DNA of 18,881 bases from CAMEON01 sp045531965 (GTDB taxonomy: Bacteria; Bacillota; Clostridia; Oscillospirales; CAG-272). Location of the stretch: the NCBI GenBank assembly GCA_045531965.1, contig JAZSFA010000007.1, positions 1 through 18,881 on the forward strand, written 5' to 3'. Position 1 is the stretch's first letter. Every line of letters begins with the position of its first letter. This document shows positions 7,398 to 14,165 of the stretch, one piece after another. A program made the position numbers and the translations under genes. Under the pieces are notes generated by a model. That model saw nothing but the letters and a program-made list of their open reading frames with translations. It made no database searches and was not told the origin of the DNA.

Positions 7398-7594
7398 GCT
7401 TCCACCTCCCAAAATAGATCATCGAGTGATACATCCAAAGCTTTGCAGATTTTTATACATAAAGCAACGGTGGGATTGTAGTCCCCGTTTTCGATCATAT
7501 TGACGGTCTGCCTTGACACGCCGATAATCTTGGCAAGCTCAGCCTGAGACAAATGCTTCCCCAGCCGCGCCTTCTTCATTCGTTCGTTGACCAT
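7394..7594 (-). CDS. XRE-family helix-turn-helix regulator
   Basis: A 66-residue single-domain DNA-binding protein. The core L-S-Q-A-E-L-A-K-I-I-G-V-S-R-Q-T-V-N-M-I-E-N-G-D-Y-N-P is a textbook Cro/C1-type HTH of the compact YozG/AcrR-like set common in Firmicutes. An upstream in-frame ATG exists, but AGGAGG 5 bases before the ATG at 7592-7594 fixes the start. A perfect palindrome lies between its -10 box and its ribosome site, which suggests it represses its own operon. It overlaps the membrane-protein gene by 4 bases, so it probably controls that gene too. Confidence 0.93.
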   Translation of the reverse strand: MVNERMKKARLGKHLSQAELAKIIGVSRQTVNMIENGDYNPTVALCIKICKALDVSLDDLFWEVEA

Positions 7595-7603
7595 AATACC
7601 TCC

Positions 7604-7621
7604 TGTCAAATTTATTTGACA
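7604..7621. promoter_or_regulatory. Palindromic operator candidate of the XRE operon
   Basis: A perfect inverted repeat with arms TGTCAAAT and ATTTGACA and a 2-base centre. It begins about 6 bases after the -10 box and abuts the AGGAGG, so it would span the transcription start. It fits autorepression by the adjacent HTH protein. Confidence 0.65.
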
Positions 7622-7626
7622 TTTCC

Positions 7627-7655
7627 ATGATAGCATATTATGGGAAATTTGTCAA
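7627..7655 (-). promoter_or_regulatory. Sigma-A promoter of the XRE/membrane protein operon
   Basis: On the minus strand, TTGACA (7650-7655), a 17-base spacer and TATCAT (7627-7632). A looser inverted repeat, TTTGTC and GACAAA around 10 bases (about 7648-7669), overlaps the -35 box and could be a second operator. Confidence 0.82.
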
Positions 7656-7747
7656 GTATATGCGACAAAATCATGATATAATTTTCAAAGGTAGAAAAAC
7701 CAAAGAAAAATTCACACACAAGTCATGCATTTTGGGTGTCTTTATGT

Positions 7748-7753
7748 TATAAT
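7748..7753 (+). promoter_or_regulatory. -10 box of the galactokinase operon
   Basis: TATAAT lies 66 bases before the kinase ATG. The hexamer 17 bases upstream (ATGCAT) is a poor -35 match, so the promoter may need an activator. The leader from here to 7818 shows no clear riboswitch or terminator. Confidence 0.5.
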
Positions 7754-7818
7754 GAATAAAATGTCATTTCATAGGATGTCCTTGGTTGAGGCGTCCTGTA
7801 AGATAAAGGAGTCTACGT

Positions 7819-9165
7819 ATGAACATGAATACAAAAGGAACCCCCCTGTCTACGGTTGACGGACTGAAGAACGCGATTCTGGAAGGAAAACTGGATCATG
7901 TTTTTGAAGCGCTTGTGCCTGTTGGCGGCGTCTCTGCCGAAAGAAACCGTAGCCTTGCCATTCTAGAGCAATTTGGCGCTCTCTACGGCTATGATCGACA
8001 GGTTGCCCTTTTGTCAGTCCCAGGCAGAAGTGAGCTGTCCGGCAACCACACTGACCATAACCATGGTTGCGTTATTGCGTCTTCCATCAATCTGGAGATT
8101 TTGGCGGTGGCCTCTCCCAGAGATGATCTGAAAGTTTCAGTATACAGCATGGGATTGTCCCACGATCAAACGGACCTTTCTGTCTACCGTGCCCCGGATC
8201 CAGCCATGTTTGGCACCTCCACATCCCTCATTGCAGGCGTTTGTGTCGGGCTTGCTACAGAGGGCTTCCACGTGGGTGGATTTGATGCGGTCACATCTTC
8301 CAGCGTACTTGTCGGCTCCGGACTTTCCTCTTCGGCGGCTTATGAAAATATGATCGGTACGATTCAGTCCCACCTTTATAACGAGGGAAGTATCGATCCT
8401 GTCACCATCGCGAAAATTTCTCAATATGCGGAAAATCAATTCTTTGGCAAGCCCTGTGGACTTATGGATCAGGTGGCTTGCTCCGTGGGAGGTATTGTCG
8501 CCATTGATTTCAAGGATCCCAAGGCACCTGTCATTACCCCCATTCCCTTCGATATGACTGCCGCCGGTTACCGTCTCTGTATTGTGGATACCGGAGGCAA
8601 TCACGCCGATCTGACCGCTGATTATGCCTCTGTCCCGGCTGAGATGAAGTCGGTTGCTGCTGTGTTTGGTAAGGAAGTCCTGCGGGATCTGGATGAATCC
8701 GCAGTTAAAAACAGCATTCCCACCCTCCGCGAAAGAGTGGGTGACCGTGCGATCCTTCGTTCCCTCCATTTCTTTGCTGAAAACCGTCGTGTCAACGCTC
8801 AAAAGGAAGCCTTACTCATCGCTTGCAACAGCGATGATTCTGCTGTGACTGTCGAGGCGCTTTCTAAGTACTTTGACGGCGTGCTGTCCTCGGGACGATC
8901 TTCTTTCTGTTATCTCCAGAACGTCTATACGACGGCAAACGTTTCCGAGCAAGGCCTCTCCTTGGCGCTTTGCCTTTGTGAGGATATCCTTGGCGGTGAG
9001 CGTGCTGCATGGCGTGTCCATGGCGGCGGCTTTGCGGGTACGGTACAGGCGTACGTTCCCGAAGCCTTGGTAGATACGTTTACTTCGGTCATGGATGCCG
9101 CCTTTGGCACAGGTGCCTGTAAATGCCTGGCTATCCGAATTGTTGGTGCCACTCGACTTTATTGA
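7819..9165 (+). CDS. Galactokinase-family GHMP sugar kinase
   Basis: Likely phosphorylates galactose or a related sugar at C1, in the cytoplasm. The sugar motif P-G-R-S-E-L-S-G-N-H-T-D-H-N-H-G (68-83) corresponds to the galactokinase P-G-R-x-x-x-x-G-E-H-T-D-Y. The GHMP ATP loop V-G-S-G-L-S-S-S-A-A (165-174), the catalytic C-G-L-M-D-Q (213-218, Asp217) and motif III H-G-G-G-F-A-G-T (401-408) are present. An N-terminal extension makes it 448 residues, where about 390 is usual. The invariant Glu is Asn76 and the following Tyr is His80, which may reflect a clostridial subgroup or altered sugar preference. AAAGGAG lies 7 bases before the first ATG. No galT or galE is nearby; it heads an operon with walJ and rlmH. 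Confidence 0.86.
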   Translation: MNMNTKGTPLSTVDGLKNAILEGKLDHVFEALVPVGGVSAERNRSLAILEQFGALYGYDRQVALLSVPGRSELSGNHTDHNHGCVIASSINLEILAVASPRDDLKVSVYSMGLSHDQTDLSVYRAPDPAMFGTSTSLIAGVCVGLATEGFHVGGFDAVTSSSVLVGSGLSSSAAYENMIGTIQSHLYNEGSIDPVTIAKISQYAENQFFGKPCGLMDQVACSVGGIVAIDFKDPKAPVITPIPFDMTAAGYRLCIVDTGGNHADLTADYASVPAEMKSVAAVFGKEVLRDLDESAVKNSIPTLRERVGDRAILRSLHFFAENRRVNAQKEALLIACNSDDSAVTVEALSKYFDGVLSSGRSSFCYLQNVYTTANVSEQGLSLALCLCEDILGGERAAWRVHGGGFAGTVQAYVPEALVDTFTSVMDAAFGTGACKCLAIRIVGATRLY

Positions 9166-9190
9166 TCGGAAAACAGAAAGGAATCCAACT

Positions 9191-9634
9191 ATGTTCTTCC
9201 CGCAAAAATCCAACAAACCCAACCTCCCGCCAAGGGAAAAGAAACCCGCAAGTCCTGAGGCAAAGAAGCAATTCGCTATTGTCGTAGTTATGACGGTGGT
9301 GCTTCTTGTCCTTTACTATGGTATTATGGCGGCGTTCCCGACGGAAATCGTTACCAAAGCCGTCATGCTTGCCTATATGGTGGTCTTTGCTGTGCTTCTC
9401 GTATCCTATCTTGCGTATAATCGCGGTTTTGTCAACAAAGACGTCACTGAGGATATGCTCCCCGACGAATGGTCTGAGGAAAAGAAAAAGGCATTCGTGG
9501 AAGGGAATAAGACCCGAGCTGAAAAATCCCGTTGGATGCTGGTGCTGATCATCCCCTTTATCGTGGTTTTCATGGCTGAAGCGCTGTACTTCTTTGTGTG
9601 GGACGGTTGGCTTGCCCACTACTTTATCGACTGA
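9191..9634 (+). CDS. Small membrane protein of unknown function
   Basis: A 147-residue protein with three predicted membrane helices at about 28-50, 54-77 and 114-138. A Lys/Pro-rich N-terminus (N-K-P-N-L-P-P-R-E-K-K-P) precedes them, and a charged segment rich in Glu and Lys (about 82-112) joins helices 2 and 3. The frame extends upstream into the kinase gene, but AAAGGA 9 bases before the ATG at 9191 marks the start. It lies 25 bases after the kinase gene and 11 before walJ, so it is in the same operon. I do not recognise the family. Confidence 0.8.
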   Translation: MFFPQKSNKPNLPPREKKPASPEAKKQFAIVVVMTVVLLVLYYGIMAAFPTEIVTKAVMLAYMVVFAVLLVSYLAYNRGFVNKDVTEDMLPDEWSEEKKKAFVEGNKTRAEKSRWMLVLIIPFIVVFMAEALYFFVWDGWLAHYFID

Positions 9635-9645
9635 TCGAGGTGTCC

Positions 9646-10476
9646 ATGGAAACCCAAGCCTATCGTCTCTGTACCCTCTATTCCGGATCCACCGGAAATG
9701 CCGCTTATTTGGAAACTGCCCATGCTCGTATCCTCATTGACGCGGGCAAGTGTACTCGTACCCTTATAAGTGCTCTCAAAGAGATCGGAGTGGATGTTCA
9801 TACCATTGATGCGATCTTTGTTACCCACGACCATAACGATCATACCGCGGCTTTAGAGGTGCTGACCAAAAAGCATCCCATTCCTGTACATATCCTCTAT
9901 AAGTCGGCACTGCGCTACAAGGATACACAGCCTGAAGCCCTGTGCGCTTGCTTGCAGATGTACCGTTGTCCCGAAGATCTGCAGGTTCAGGTGGGGGACG
10001 TGACGGTAACCGCCTTCAAAACCCCCCATGACAGCCGCGATTCCATGGGCTTCCGCTTTACCGTGAACACCGAAAAGGGCGACCGACAAATTGGTTACGC
10101 CACCGATATCGGCTACGTATCCGAATCGGTGCGCCTTGGACTTCTGGGGTGTGAAAGCGTGGTGTTAGAATCCAACCATGACGAGGAGATGCTGAAAAAC
10201 GGGCTCTATCCTTATGATTTAAAGGTTCGTATTCTATCCAGAGGTGGTCATCTGTCCAATCGAGACTGCGCGGATTTTGCTCAAGAACTTTGCGATCACG
10301 GAACAACCCATTTGCTTCTTGCCCACCTCAGCGAACATAATAATCTACCCGATATTGCCTACGACGAAACAGCCTCGGTGTTGGCAGGGCGATCGGTCAC
10401 ATTGGAAGTCGCTTCCCCTGATACCGTCACCATGCTGGTAGGAGAAAAGCATCTGCCCATTGAAAAAATCCAATAG
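9646..10476 (+). CDS. walJ: MBL-fold metallohydrolase, WalJ/YycJ family
   Basis: A cytoplasmic metallo-beta-lactamase-fold protein of the WalJ (YycJ) group, linked to cell-wall and DNA processes through the WalKR locus in other Firmicutes. S-G-S-T-G-N-A (13-19) and the metal motif H-D-H-N-D-H (61-66) are followed by A-T-D-I-G-Y-V, L-E-S-N-H-D-E-E-M-L-K-N-G-x-Y-P-Y, G-G-H-L-S-N and L-A-H-L-S-E-H-N-N, all typical of YycJ. The ATG at 9646 follows GAGGTG; it gives 276 residues. The walRKHIJ genes are absent here; instead it sits 8 bases before rlmH, a partnership also seen at Firmicute wal loci. Confidence 0.9.
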   Translation: METQAYRLCTLYSGSTGNAAYLETAHARILIDAGKCTRTLISALKEIGVDVHTIDAIFVTHDHNDHTAALEVLTKKHPIPVHILYKSALRYKDTQPEALCACLQMYRCPEDLQVQVGDVTVTAFKTPHDSRDSMGFRFTVNTEKGDRQIGYATDIGYVSESVRLGLLGCESVVLESNHDEEMLKNGLYPYDLKVRILSRGGHLSNRDCADFAQELCDHGTTHLLLAHLSEHNNLPDIAYDETASVLAGRSVTLEVASPDTVTMLVGEKHLPIEKIQ

Positions 10477-10484
10477 GGGGCTAT

Positions 10485-10970
10485 ATGATCAATACACCTG
10501 TTAAATTTATTACGGTTGGCAGTCTGAAGGAGTCCTACCTTCGAGACGCGGCGGCGGAATACAAAAAGCGTCTTTCGGGAATGTGTCGTGTGGAAGAAGT
10601 GGAGCTCAAAGAAAGCAAACTTCCCGATGATCCCTCCGAAACCGAGATCAGTCATGCGCTTGCTCAGGAGGCGAAAGCCATTTTGGCGGCTGTCCCGCCC
10701 CGTGCTTGCCTTATCGCTTTGTGTGTGGAAGGCAAGCAGTACGATTCTCGTGAGCTGTCCGAGATCTTGGAAAAGGCGGGGCAGACAGACAGTACCCTCT
10801 GCTTTGTTATTGGCTCCTCCTTTGGACTGGCGCCTGAGGTCAAGGCGGCTGCCAAACTCCGACTGTCTGTATCAAAGCTGACCTTTCCTCACCAGCTCAT
10901 GCGGGTCATCCTGTACGAATCGGTGTATCGTTGCTATCAAATTGCCAAGGGAACGAGATATCATAAATAA
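10485..10970 (+). CDS. rlmH: 23S rRNA pseudouridine-1915 N3-methyltransferase
   Basis: A SPOUT-class methyltransferase that modifies pseudouridine 1915 in helix 69 of 23S rRNA, using SAM. The SAM-binding knot carries I-G-S-S-F-G-L-A-P-E-V-K (109-120), L-S-V-S-K-L-T-F-P-H-Q-L-M-R-V-I-L (127-143) and the C-terminal Y-H-K, all diagnostic. It has 161 residues, the usual size. AGGGGG precedes the ATG, 8 bases after walJ. It is the last gene of the plus-strand operon and is followed by a strong hairpin. Confidence 0.96.
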   Translation: MINTPVKFITVGSLKESYLRDAAAEYKKRLSGMCRVEEVELKESKLPDDPSETEISHALAQEAKAILAAVPPRACLIALCVEGKQYDSRELSEILEKAGQTDSTLCFVIGSSFGLAPEVKAAAKLRLSVSKLTFPHQLMRVILYESVYRCYQIAKGTRYHK

Positions 10971-11008
10971 CCGTCAACGGGCGGTATTGTCTCCATATGA
11001 AAAAGCAT

Positions 11009-11046
11009 AAGCGGTACGGATCGCAATTTGGTCCGTACCGCTTTAT
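11009..11046. terminator. Bidirectional terminator between rlmH and azlD
   Basis: A perfect 12-bp stem (AAGCGGTACGGA and TCCGTACCGCTT) with an 11-base loop is followed by TTTATT on the plus strand. It lies between the converging rlmH and azlD genes. The T-run is better for the plus direction, but it can serve both. Confidence 0.8.
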
Positions 11047-11049
11047 TGA

Positions 11050-11379
11050 TCAGAAATTCACTTGGGGAAACACAAACGTAAGCAGAAGTTCAACCGCCAA
11101 CGCTGCCACACAGGATACCACCGCCACGAAAGTCAGCCCCTTGCCCTTGAAGGCGAAGACACCCCCCGCAAGAAGACCTGCCGCTGCGGAAAAGAGGTGA
11201 CCTGTGGCGTATAGTGCCGCAGGAAAGGTCATGGCAGCCAGCACCGTATAGGGAATGTAGTAGAGAAAAGAGCGGATAAAACGACTCTTGATCTTCTTTT
11301 GAAATGCCGCAAAGGGGATGGCACGGATAAGGTAAGTGGAGCCTGCCAGGATCGCCAGATAGATCCAAAAATCTTTCAT
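11050..11379 (-). CDS. azlD: Branched-chain amino acid exporter small subunit AzlD
   Basis: The small partner of AzlC in the LIV-E type exporter of leucine, isoleucine, valine and analogues; inner membrane. The 109 residues contain about four hydrophobic segments and the family block R-F-I-R-S-F-L-Y-Y-I-P-Y-T-V-L-A-A-M-T-F-P-A (33-54). GGAGGTG precedes the ATG, which overlaps the azlC stop in an ATGA. No Lrp-like azlB regulator is adjacent. Confidence 0.92.
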   Translation of the reverse strand: MKDFWIYLAILAGSTYLIRAIPFAAFQKKIKSRFIRSFLYYIPYTVLAAMTFPAALYATGHLFSAAAGLLAGGVFAFKGKGLTFVAVVSCVAALAVELLLTFVFPQVNF

Positions 11380-12089
11380 GTTGACACCTCCGCTCCGTCA
11401 TCGTCATCTTTAATGGGAAAGAAGATAGCGCCAAAGATAGCGGCTACAACAGCGCAGATGCTGATGGTCAGTCCGGAAGAAATGCGGTTGAGCATGGGAA
11501 CGTAGTAGAAAATACAATGCAGGCACACAGCTACAGCCACAACACAAAGCACGGCTTTGGAGGTGCGGGCTTGGGGTGCGACAATGGCAAGGAACATGCC
11601 ATAAATTGCAAGACAAAGCGCGTTCAAGACAATTTCAGGCAAAATGCTGCCCAAAAGGCTACCAAACAGCGTCCCCGCCGTCCAGCCTACATAGGGCATA
11701 ACCGACAGACCCATAAAAAAAGCGGTGCTGACTTCCTTTTCGGCGGATGCCACGGCGAAGATCTCATCAGTCATGAAAAAACCGAGAAGCCAGCGCTTGA
11801 TACCTCGAAATTCAGGTGTTGTTTTTTGTGCCAAGGAGACAGACATAAACGCATACCGCACGTTGATGGTCATTTGAGACACGAGCATTTCTATATATTG
11901 TCCGGGGTGGATCATGACCCCGATGCCTGCCAGCTGTCCCGCGGAGGTGAGGGTGAGCATGGAGATGATGACTGCCTGCCACCAGTCCATACCGTAGGAA
12001 ACAGCCATGATGCCGAAGGTGAATGATACCGAGAGATATCCCAGTCCGATGGGAATGCCGCCCTTGAAGCCGCGCATGAATGAAGACAC
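11376..12089 (-). CDS. azlC: Branched-chain amino acid exporter large subunit AzlC
   Basis: The large membrane subunit of the AzlCD exporter. G-I-P-I-G-L-G-Y-L-S-V-S-F-T-F-G-I near the N-terminus and L-T-S-A-G-Q-L-A-G are characteristic, and there are 6-7 hydrophobic segments. The frame is open to 12239, but those extra codons translate part of repeat R1-2. I favour the GTG at 12087-12089, 11 bases after AAAGGA (237 residues); the ATG at 12075-12077 is the alternative, four codons later. The protein's C-terminus couples to azlD by a 4-base overlap. The gene diverges from the GH43 gene across repeat R1-2. Confidence 0.9.
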   Translation of the reverse strand: MSSFMRGFKGGIPIGLGYLSVSFTFGIMAVSYGMDWWQAVIISMLTLTSAGQLAGIGVMIHPGQYIEMLVSQMTINVRYAFMSVSLAQKTTPEFRGIKRWLLGFFMTDEIFAVASAEKEVSTAFFMGLSVMPYVGWTAGTLFGSLLGSILPEIVLNALCLAIYGMFLAIVAPQARTSKAVLCVVAVAVCLHCIFYYVPMLNRISSGLTISICAVVAAIFGAIFFPIKDDDDGAEVST

Positions 12090-12125
12090 GATAAGAACCG
12101 TCCTTTGGAGTAAAAATAGTGATGC

Positions 12126-12294
12126 AAATTGTTGTTTAGGAGTACGCCTGGGAGGGCCCTTCTTGAAAGAAGTGCCCCCCAGACCCCCTCCAAGAACCTT
12201 TAAATAATGATTCTTTTTAAAGGTTTTTGAAGGGTTCAAAGGGAAACTTTTTGCAAAAAGTTTCCCTTTGCCGTACTCCCGTAAACAACAATTT
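12126..12294. repeat. R1 palindromic repeat, copy 2 (169 bp)
   Basis: Ends are AAATTGTTGTTTAGGAGTACG and its inverted counterpart, with hairpin B at 12154-12177 (arms GGGCCCTTCTT and AAGAAGTGCCC), a central AACCTTTAAA/TTTAAAGG hairpin and hairpin A at 12239-12268. It is about 95% identical by eye to the reverse complement of copy 3. It lies between the divergent azlC and GH43 genes and has no M2 module. The 336-base gap 12090-12425 holds this repeat and the GH43 promoter, and I see no other gene in it. Confidence 0.9.
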
Positions 12295-12365
12295 ATCTGC
12301 CAAAAATACGCCCTTCATTATACCACCAAACGCAGGAAATTGCAAGGTTTTTCGCAAAATTTGCC

Positions 12366-12394
12366 TTGACTTTCAAAAAAAGATATGATATTCT
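12366..12394 (+). promoter_or_regulatory. Sigma-A promoter of the GH43 gene
   Basis: TTGACT (12366-12371), a 17-base spacer and TATTCT (12389-12394), about 32 bases before the GH43 ATG. No operator-like palindrome is obvious apart from the nearby R1 repeat. Confidence 0.72.
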
Positions 12395-12425
12395 ATGTTT
12401 AGATATTATACAGGAGGAACATCCC

Positions 12426-13688
12426 ATGCCCAAATACGCCCCCAATCCCTTGCTTGACAGCCGCACCTTTATCCCCGACGTGGAAGCCCACGTATGGGGA
12501 GACGGACGCATTTATCTCTATGGCTCAATGGATCACCAAGGTGAAAATTATTTTTGCAGCGATGTCCATCACGTCTACTCATCGGAAGATCTCACACAAT
12601 GGACAGACCATGGTGTTGCCTTTTCCATTGCCGATTCCAATTGGGCAAAGGACTGCGGCGTGCTGTACGCTCCCGATTGTGCCTATCGCGACGGTTGGTA
12701 CTATCTTTACTACTGTGTTCCCGACGGACGGTGCGGTGTGGCAAAATCCACAAGTCCCACGGGACCTTTTGAGGATGTAGGGCAACTCAAGGGCGTACAG
12801 GGTATTGACCCCGCCGTGTTTATTGATGACGACGGGCAGGCGTATCTCTACTGGGGACAGCTGACCTGGTGTCATGTGGCAAAACTTAAGGAAAATATGG
12901 TAGAGATCGAGGAAGATACCATCACCACCCCGCTTACTGTGGAGGAGCATGAGTTTCATGAGGGTAGCTCTGTCAAAAAGATCAATGGGAAATACTATTA
13001 TCTTTTTGCCGATACTCATCGCCACGGCGAGCCCAACCGTCCTGACGGTCGCCCCTCTTGCCTGGGCTATGCCGTCTCGGATCACCCTATGGGGGGCTTC
13101 AAGTACGGCGGTGTCATCATTGACAATTTTGGATGTGACCCCAAGGTGTGGAACAACCATGGCTCCATGGCGTGCTTCAAGGGACAATGGTACGTCTTCT
13201 ACCACCGCTCTACCCACGGTAGCGAGTTCTCACGTCATGTCTGTGCAGAACCTATTTACTTCAATGAGGACGGCTCCATTTCCGAAATCCTTCAGACCAC
13301 CTCGGGTGTGGGTGACCCCATCCCCGCCAATACACCCTTGGAGGCGCACCGTGCTTGCGAATTAAGTGGTCACGTCCGGATCGCAGGGGATAAACACGCC
13401 TCTCATAACCTCGTCCTCACCGAGATACTGCATGGGGACACCGCTACCTACCGTTATCTGGACTTCCACGGCGAGACCTCCTTCAGCATCCGCATGAAAA
13501 ATAATGCCAAATGCCGTGTGGAGCTGTATTTGGACGGTCGATATCACGGAGATTTTCGTGTTGAGTCGGCAGATGCTTATGTAACTACGAGCAAAATTCT
13601 TTCTCCCGTTACAGGTACACATACCCTCACTCTTAAATTCTTCGGAGATTTTTCGTCCGCATCAGTAGATTCATTCTCCTTTAGATGA
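12426..13688 (+). CDS. Glycoside hydrolase family 43 protein with C-terminal CBM6-like domain
   Basis: Probably releases pentose (arabinose or xylose) or related residues from plant oligosaccharides. The five-bladed propeller catalytic residues fit GH43: Asp18 in I-P-D-V-E-A-H-V-W (base), Asp128 in G-I-D-P-A-V-F-I-D-D-D-G (modulator) and Glu179 in F-H-E-G-S-S (acid). Y-A-P-D-C-A lies at 81-86. Residues of about 310-420 form a beta-rich, CBM6-like domain ending V-D-S-F-S-F-R. There is no signal peptide, so it should act on imported oligosaccharides in the cytoplasm. AGGAGG lies 8 bases before the ATG. No sugar transporter is adjacent; a MazG-like gene follows after 12 bases. Confidence 0.88.
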   Translation: MPKYAPNPLLDSRTFIPDVEAHVWGDGRIYLYGSMDHQGENYFCSDVHHVYSSEDLTQWTDHGVAFSIADSNWAKDCGVLYAPDCAYRDGWYYLYYCVPDGRCGVAKSTSPTGPFEDVGQLKGVQGIDPAVFIDDDGQAYLYWGQLTWCHVAKLKENMVEIEEDTITTPLTVEEHEFHEGSSVKKINGKYYYLFADTHRHGEPNRPDGRPSCLGYAVSDHPMGGFKYGGVIIDNFGCDPKVWNNHGSMACFKGQWYVFYHRSTHGSEFSRHVCAEPIYFNEDGSISEILQTTSGVGDPIPANTPLEAHRACELSGHVRIAGDKHASHNLVLTEILHGDTATYRYLDFHGETSFSIRMKNNAKCRVELYLDGRYHGDFRVESADAYVTTSKILSPVTGTHTLTLKFFGDFSSASVDSFSFR

Positions 13689-13700
13689 AAGGAAAAAGCG

Positions 13701-14030
13701 ATGACTGTCAACGAATATCAGAAAGCTGCTATGGCGACACTTAACCCGGCGCTGGATAGAAAAGATGTCCTGATCAACGGCGTCATGGGACTTTGCGGTG
13801 AGTCGGGAGAGGTGATTGATATCGTCAAGAAACATTTGGCGCAGGGACACGAGTTGGACGTGGAAAAGATCGCCAAAGAGCTGGGCGACGTGGCGTGGTA
13901 TCTTGCTGAAACCGCCTACGCTATCGGTTATGATCTGGAAACCATCTGCCAAATGAATATAGATAAGCTGAATAAACGCTATCCCCAAGGCTTTTCCACC
14001 GCTTGTTCGGTAAACCGAGAGGAAAATTAA
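13701..14030 (+). CDS. MazG-like nucleotide pyrophosphohydrolase
   Basis: A 109-residue all-alpha NTP pyrophosphatase of the MazG superfamily, which converts NTPs or dNTPs to the monophosphate and pyrophosphate. The metal-binding pattern is complete: Glu34-x-x-Glu37 (G-E-S-G-E-V) and Glu60-x-x-Asp63 (E-L-G-D-V-A-W-Y). The single short domain resembles the small MazG-like proteins of Firmicutes and phages rather than full-length MazG. AAAGGA lies 7 bases before the ATG. It is co-oriented with the GH43 gene, 12 bases behind it, and ends in a strong terminator, although the two functions have no obvious link. Confidence 0.88.
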   Translation: MTVNEYQKAAMATLNPALDRKDVLINGVMGLCGESGEVIDIVKKHLAQGHELDVEKIAKELGDVAWYLAETAYAIGYDLETICQMNIDKLNKRYPQGFSTACSVNREEN

Positions 14031-14070
14031 AAATTCCCCCGAGGCTATCAGCTGCCTCGGGGGAATTTTT
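14031..14070. terminator. Strong terminator after the MazG-like gene
   Basis: A 15-bp perfect stem (AAATTCCCCCGAGGC and its complement) with an 8-base loop is followed by TTTTT on the plus strand; the mirror-image A-run lets it work on the minus strand too. It starts immediately after the stop codon. Confidence 0.9.
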
Positions 14071-14078
14071 ATCATAGA

Positions 14079-14165
14079 AAATTGTTGTTTGCCCCTGCGG
14101 GGCGGCTCTGGCTCGGGGACGTTCAACCCATGCGAACCACATACCGCGATGGGATGTATACCGAT
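14079..14165. repeat. Second repeat module (M2), copy next to R1-3
   Basis: The reverse complement aligns with 268-347: GGTTGAAC plus two variable bases plus CCCCGAGCC at 14105-14128, and a terminal hairpin at 14091-14103 with arms GCCCC and GGGGC. This copy also has an extra AAATTGTTGTTT end at 14079-14090, so M2 is bounded by R1-type ends on both sides. The 301-base stretch 14031-14331 holds the terminator, M2 and R1-3, and no gene. Confidence 0.75.

Noticed and set aside
8137..8802. A 221-codon minus-strand frame.
   Set aside because: It lies wholly inside the galactokinase-family gene in antisense, with no ribosome site or domain.
12090..12239. N-terminal extension of azlC into repeat R1-2.
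   Set aside because: The extra residues translate repeat DNA and lack a ribosome site; AzlC homology begins near 12077-12089.
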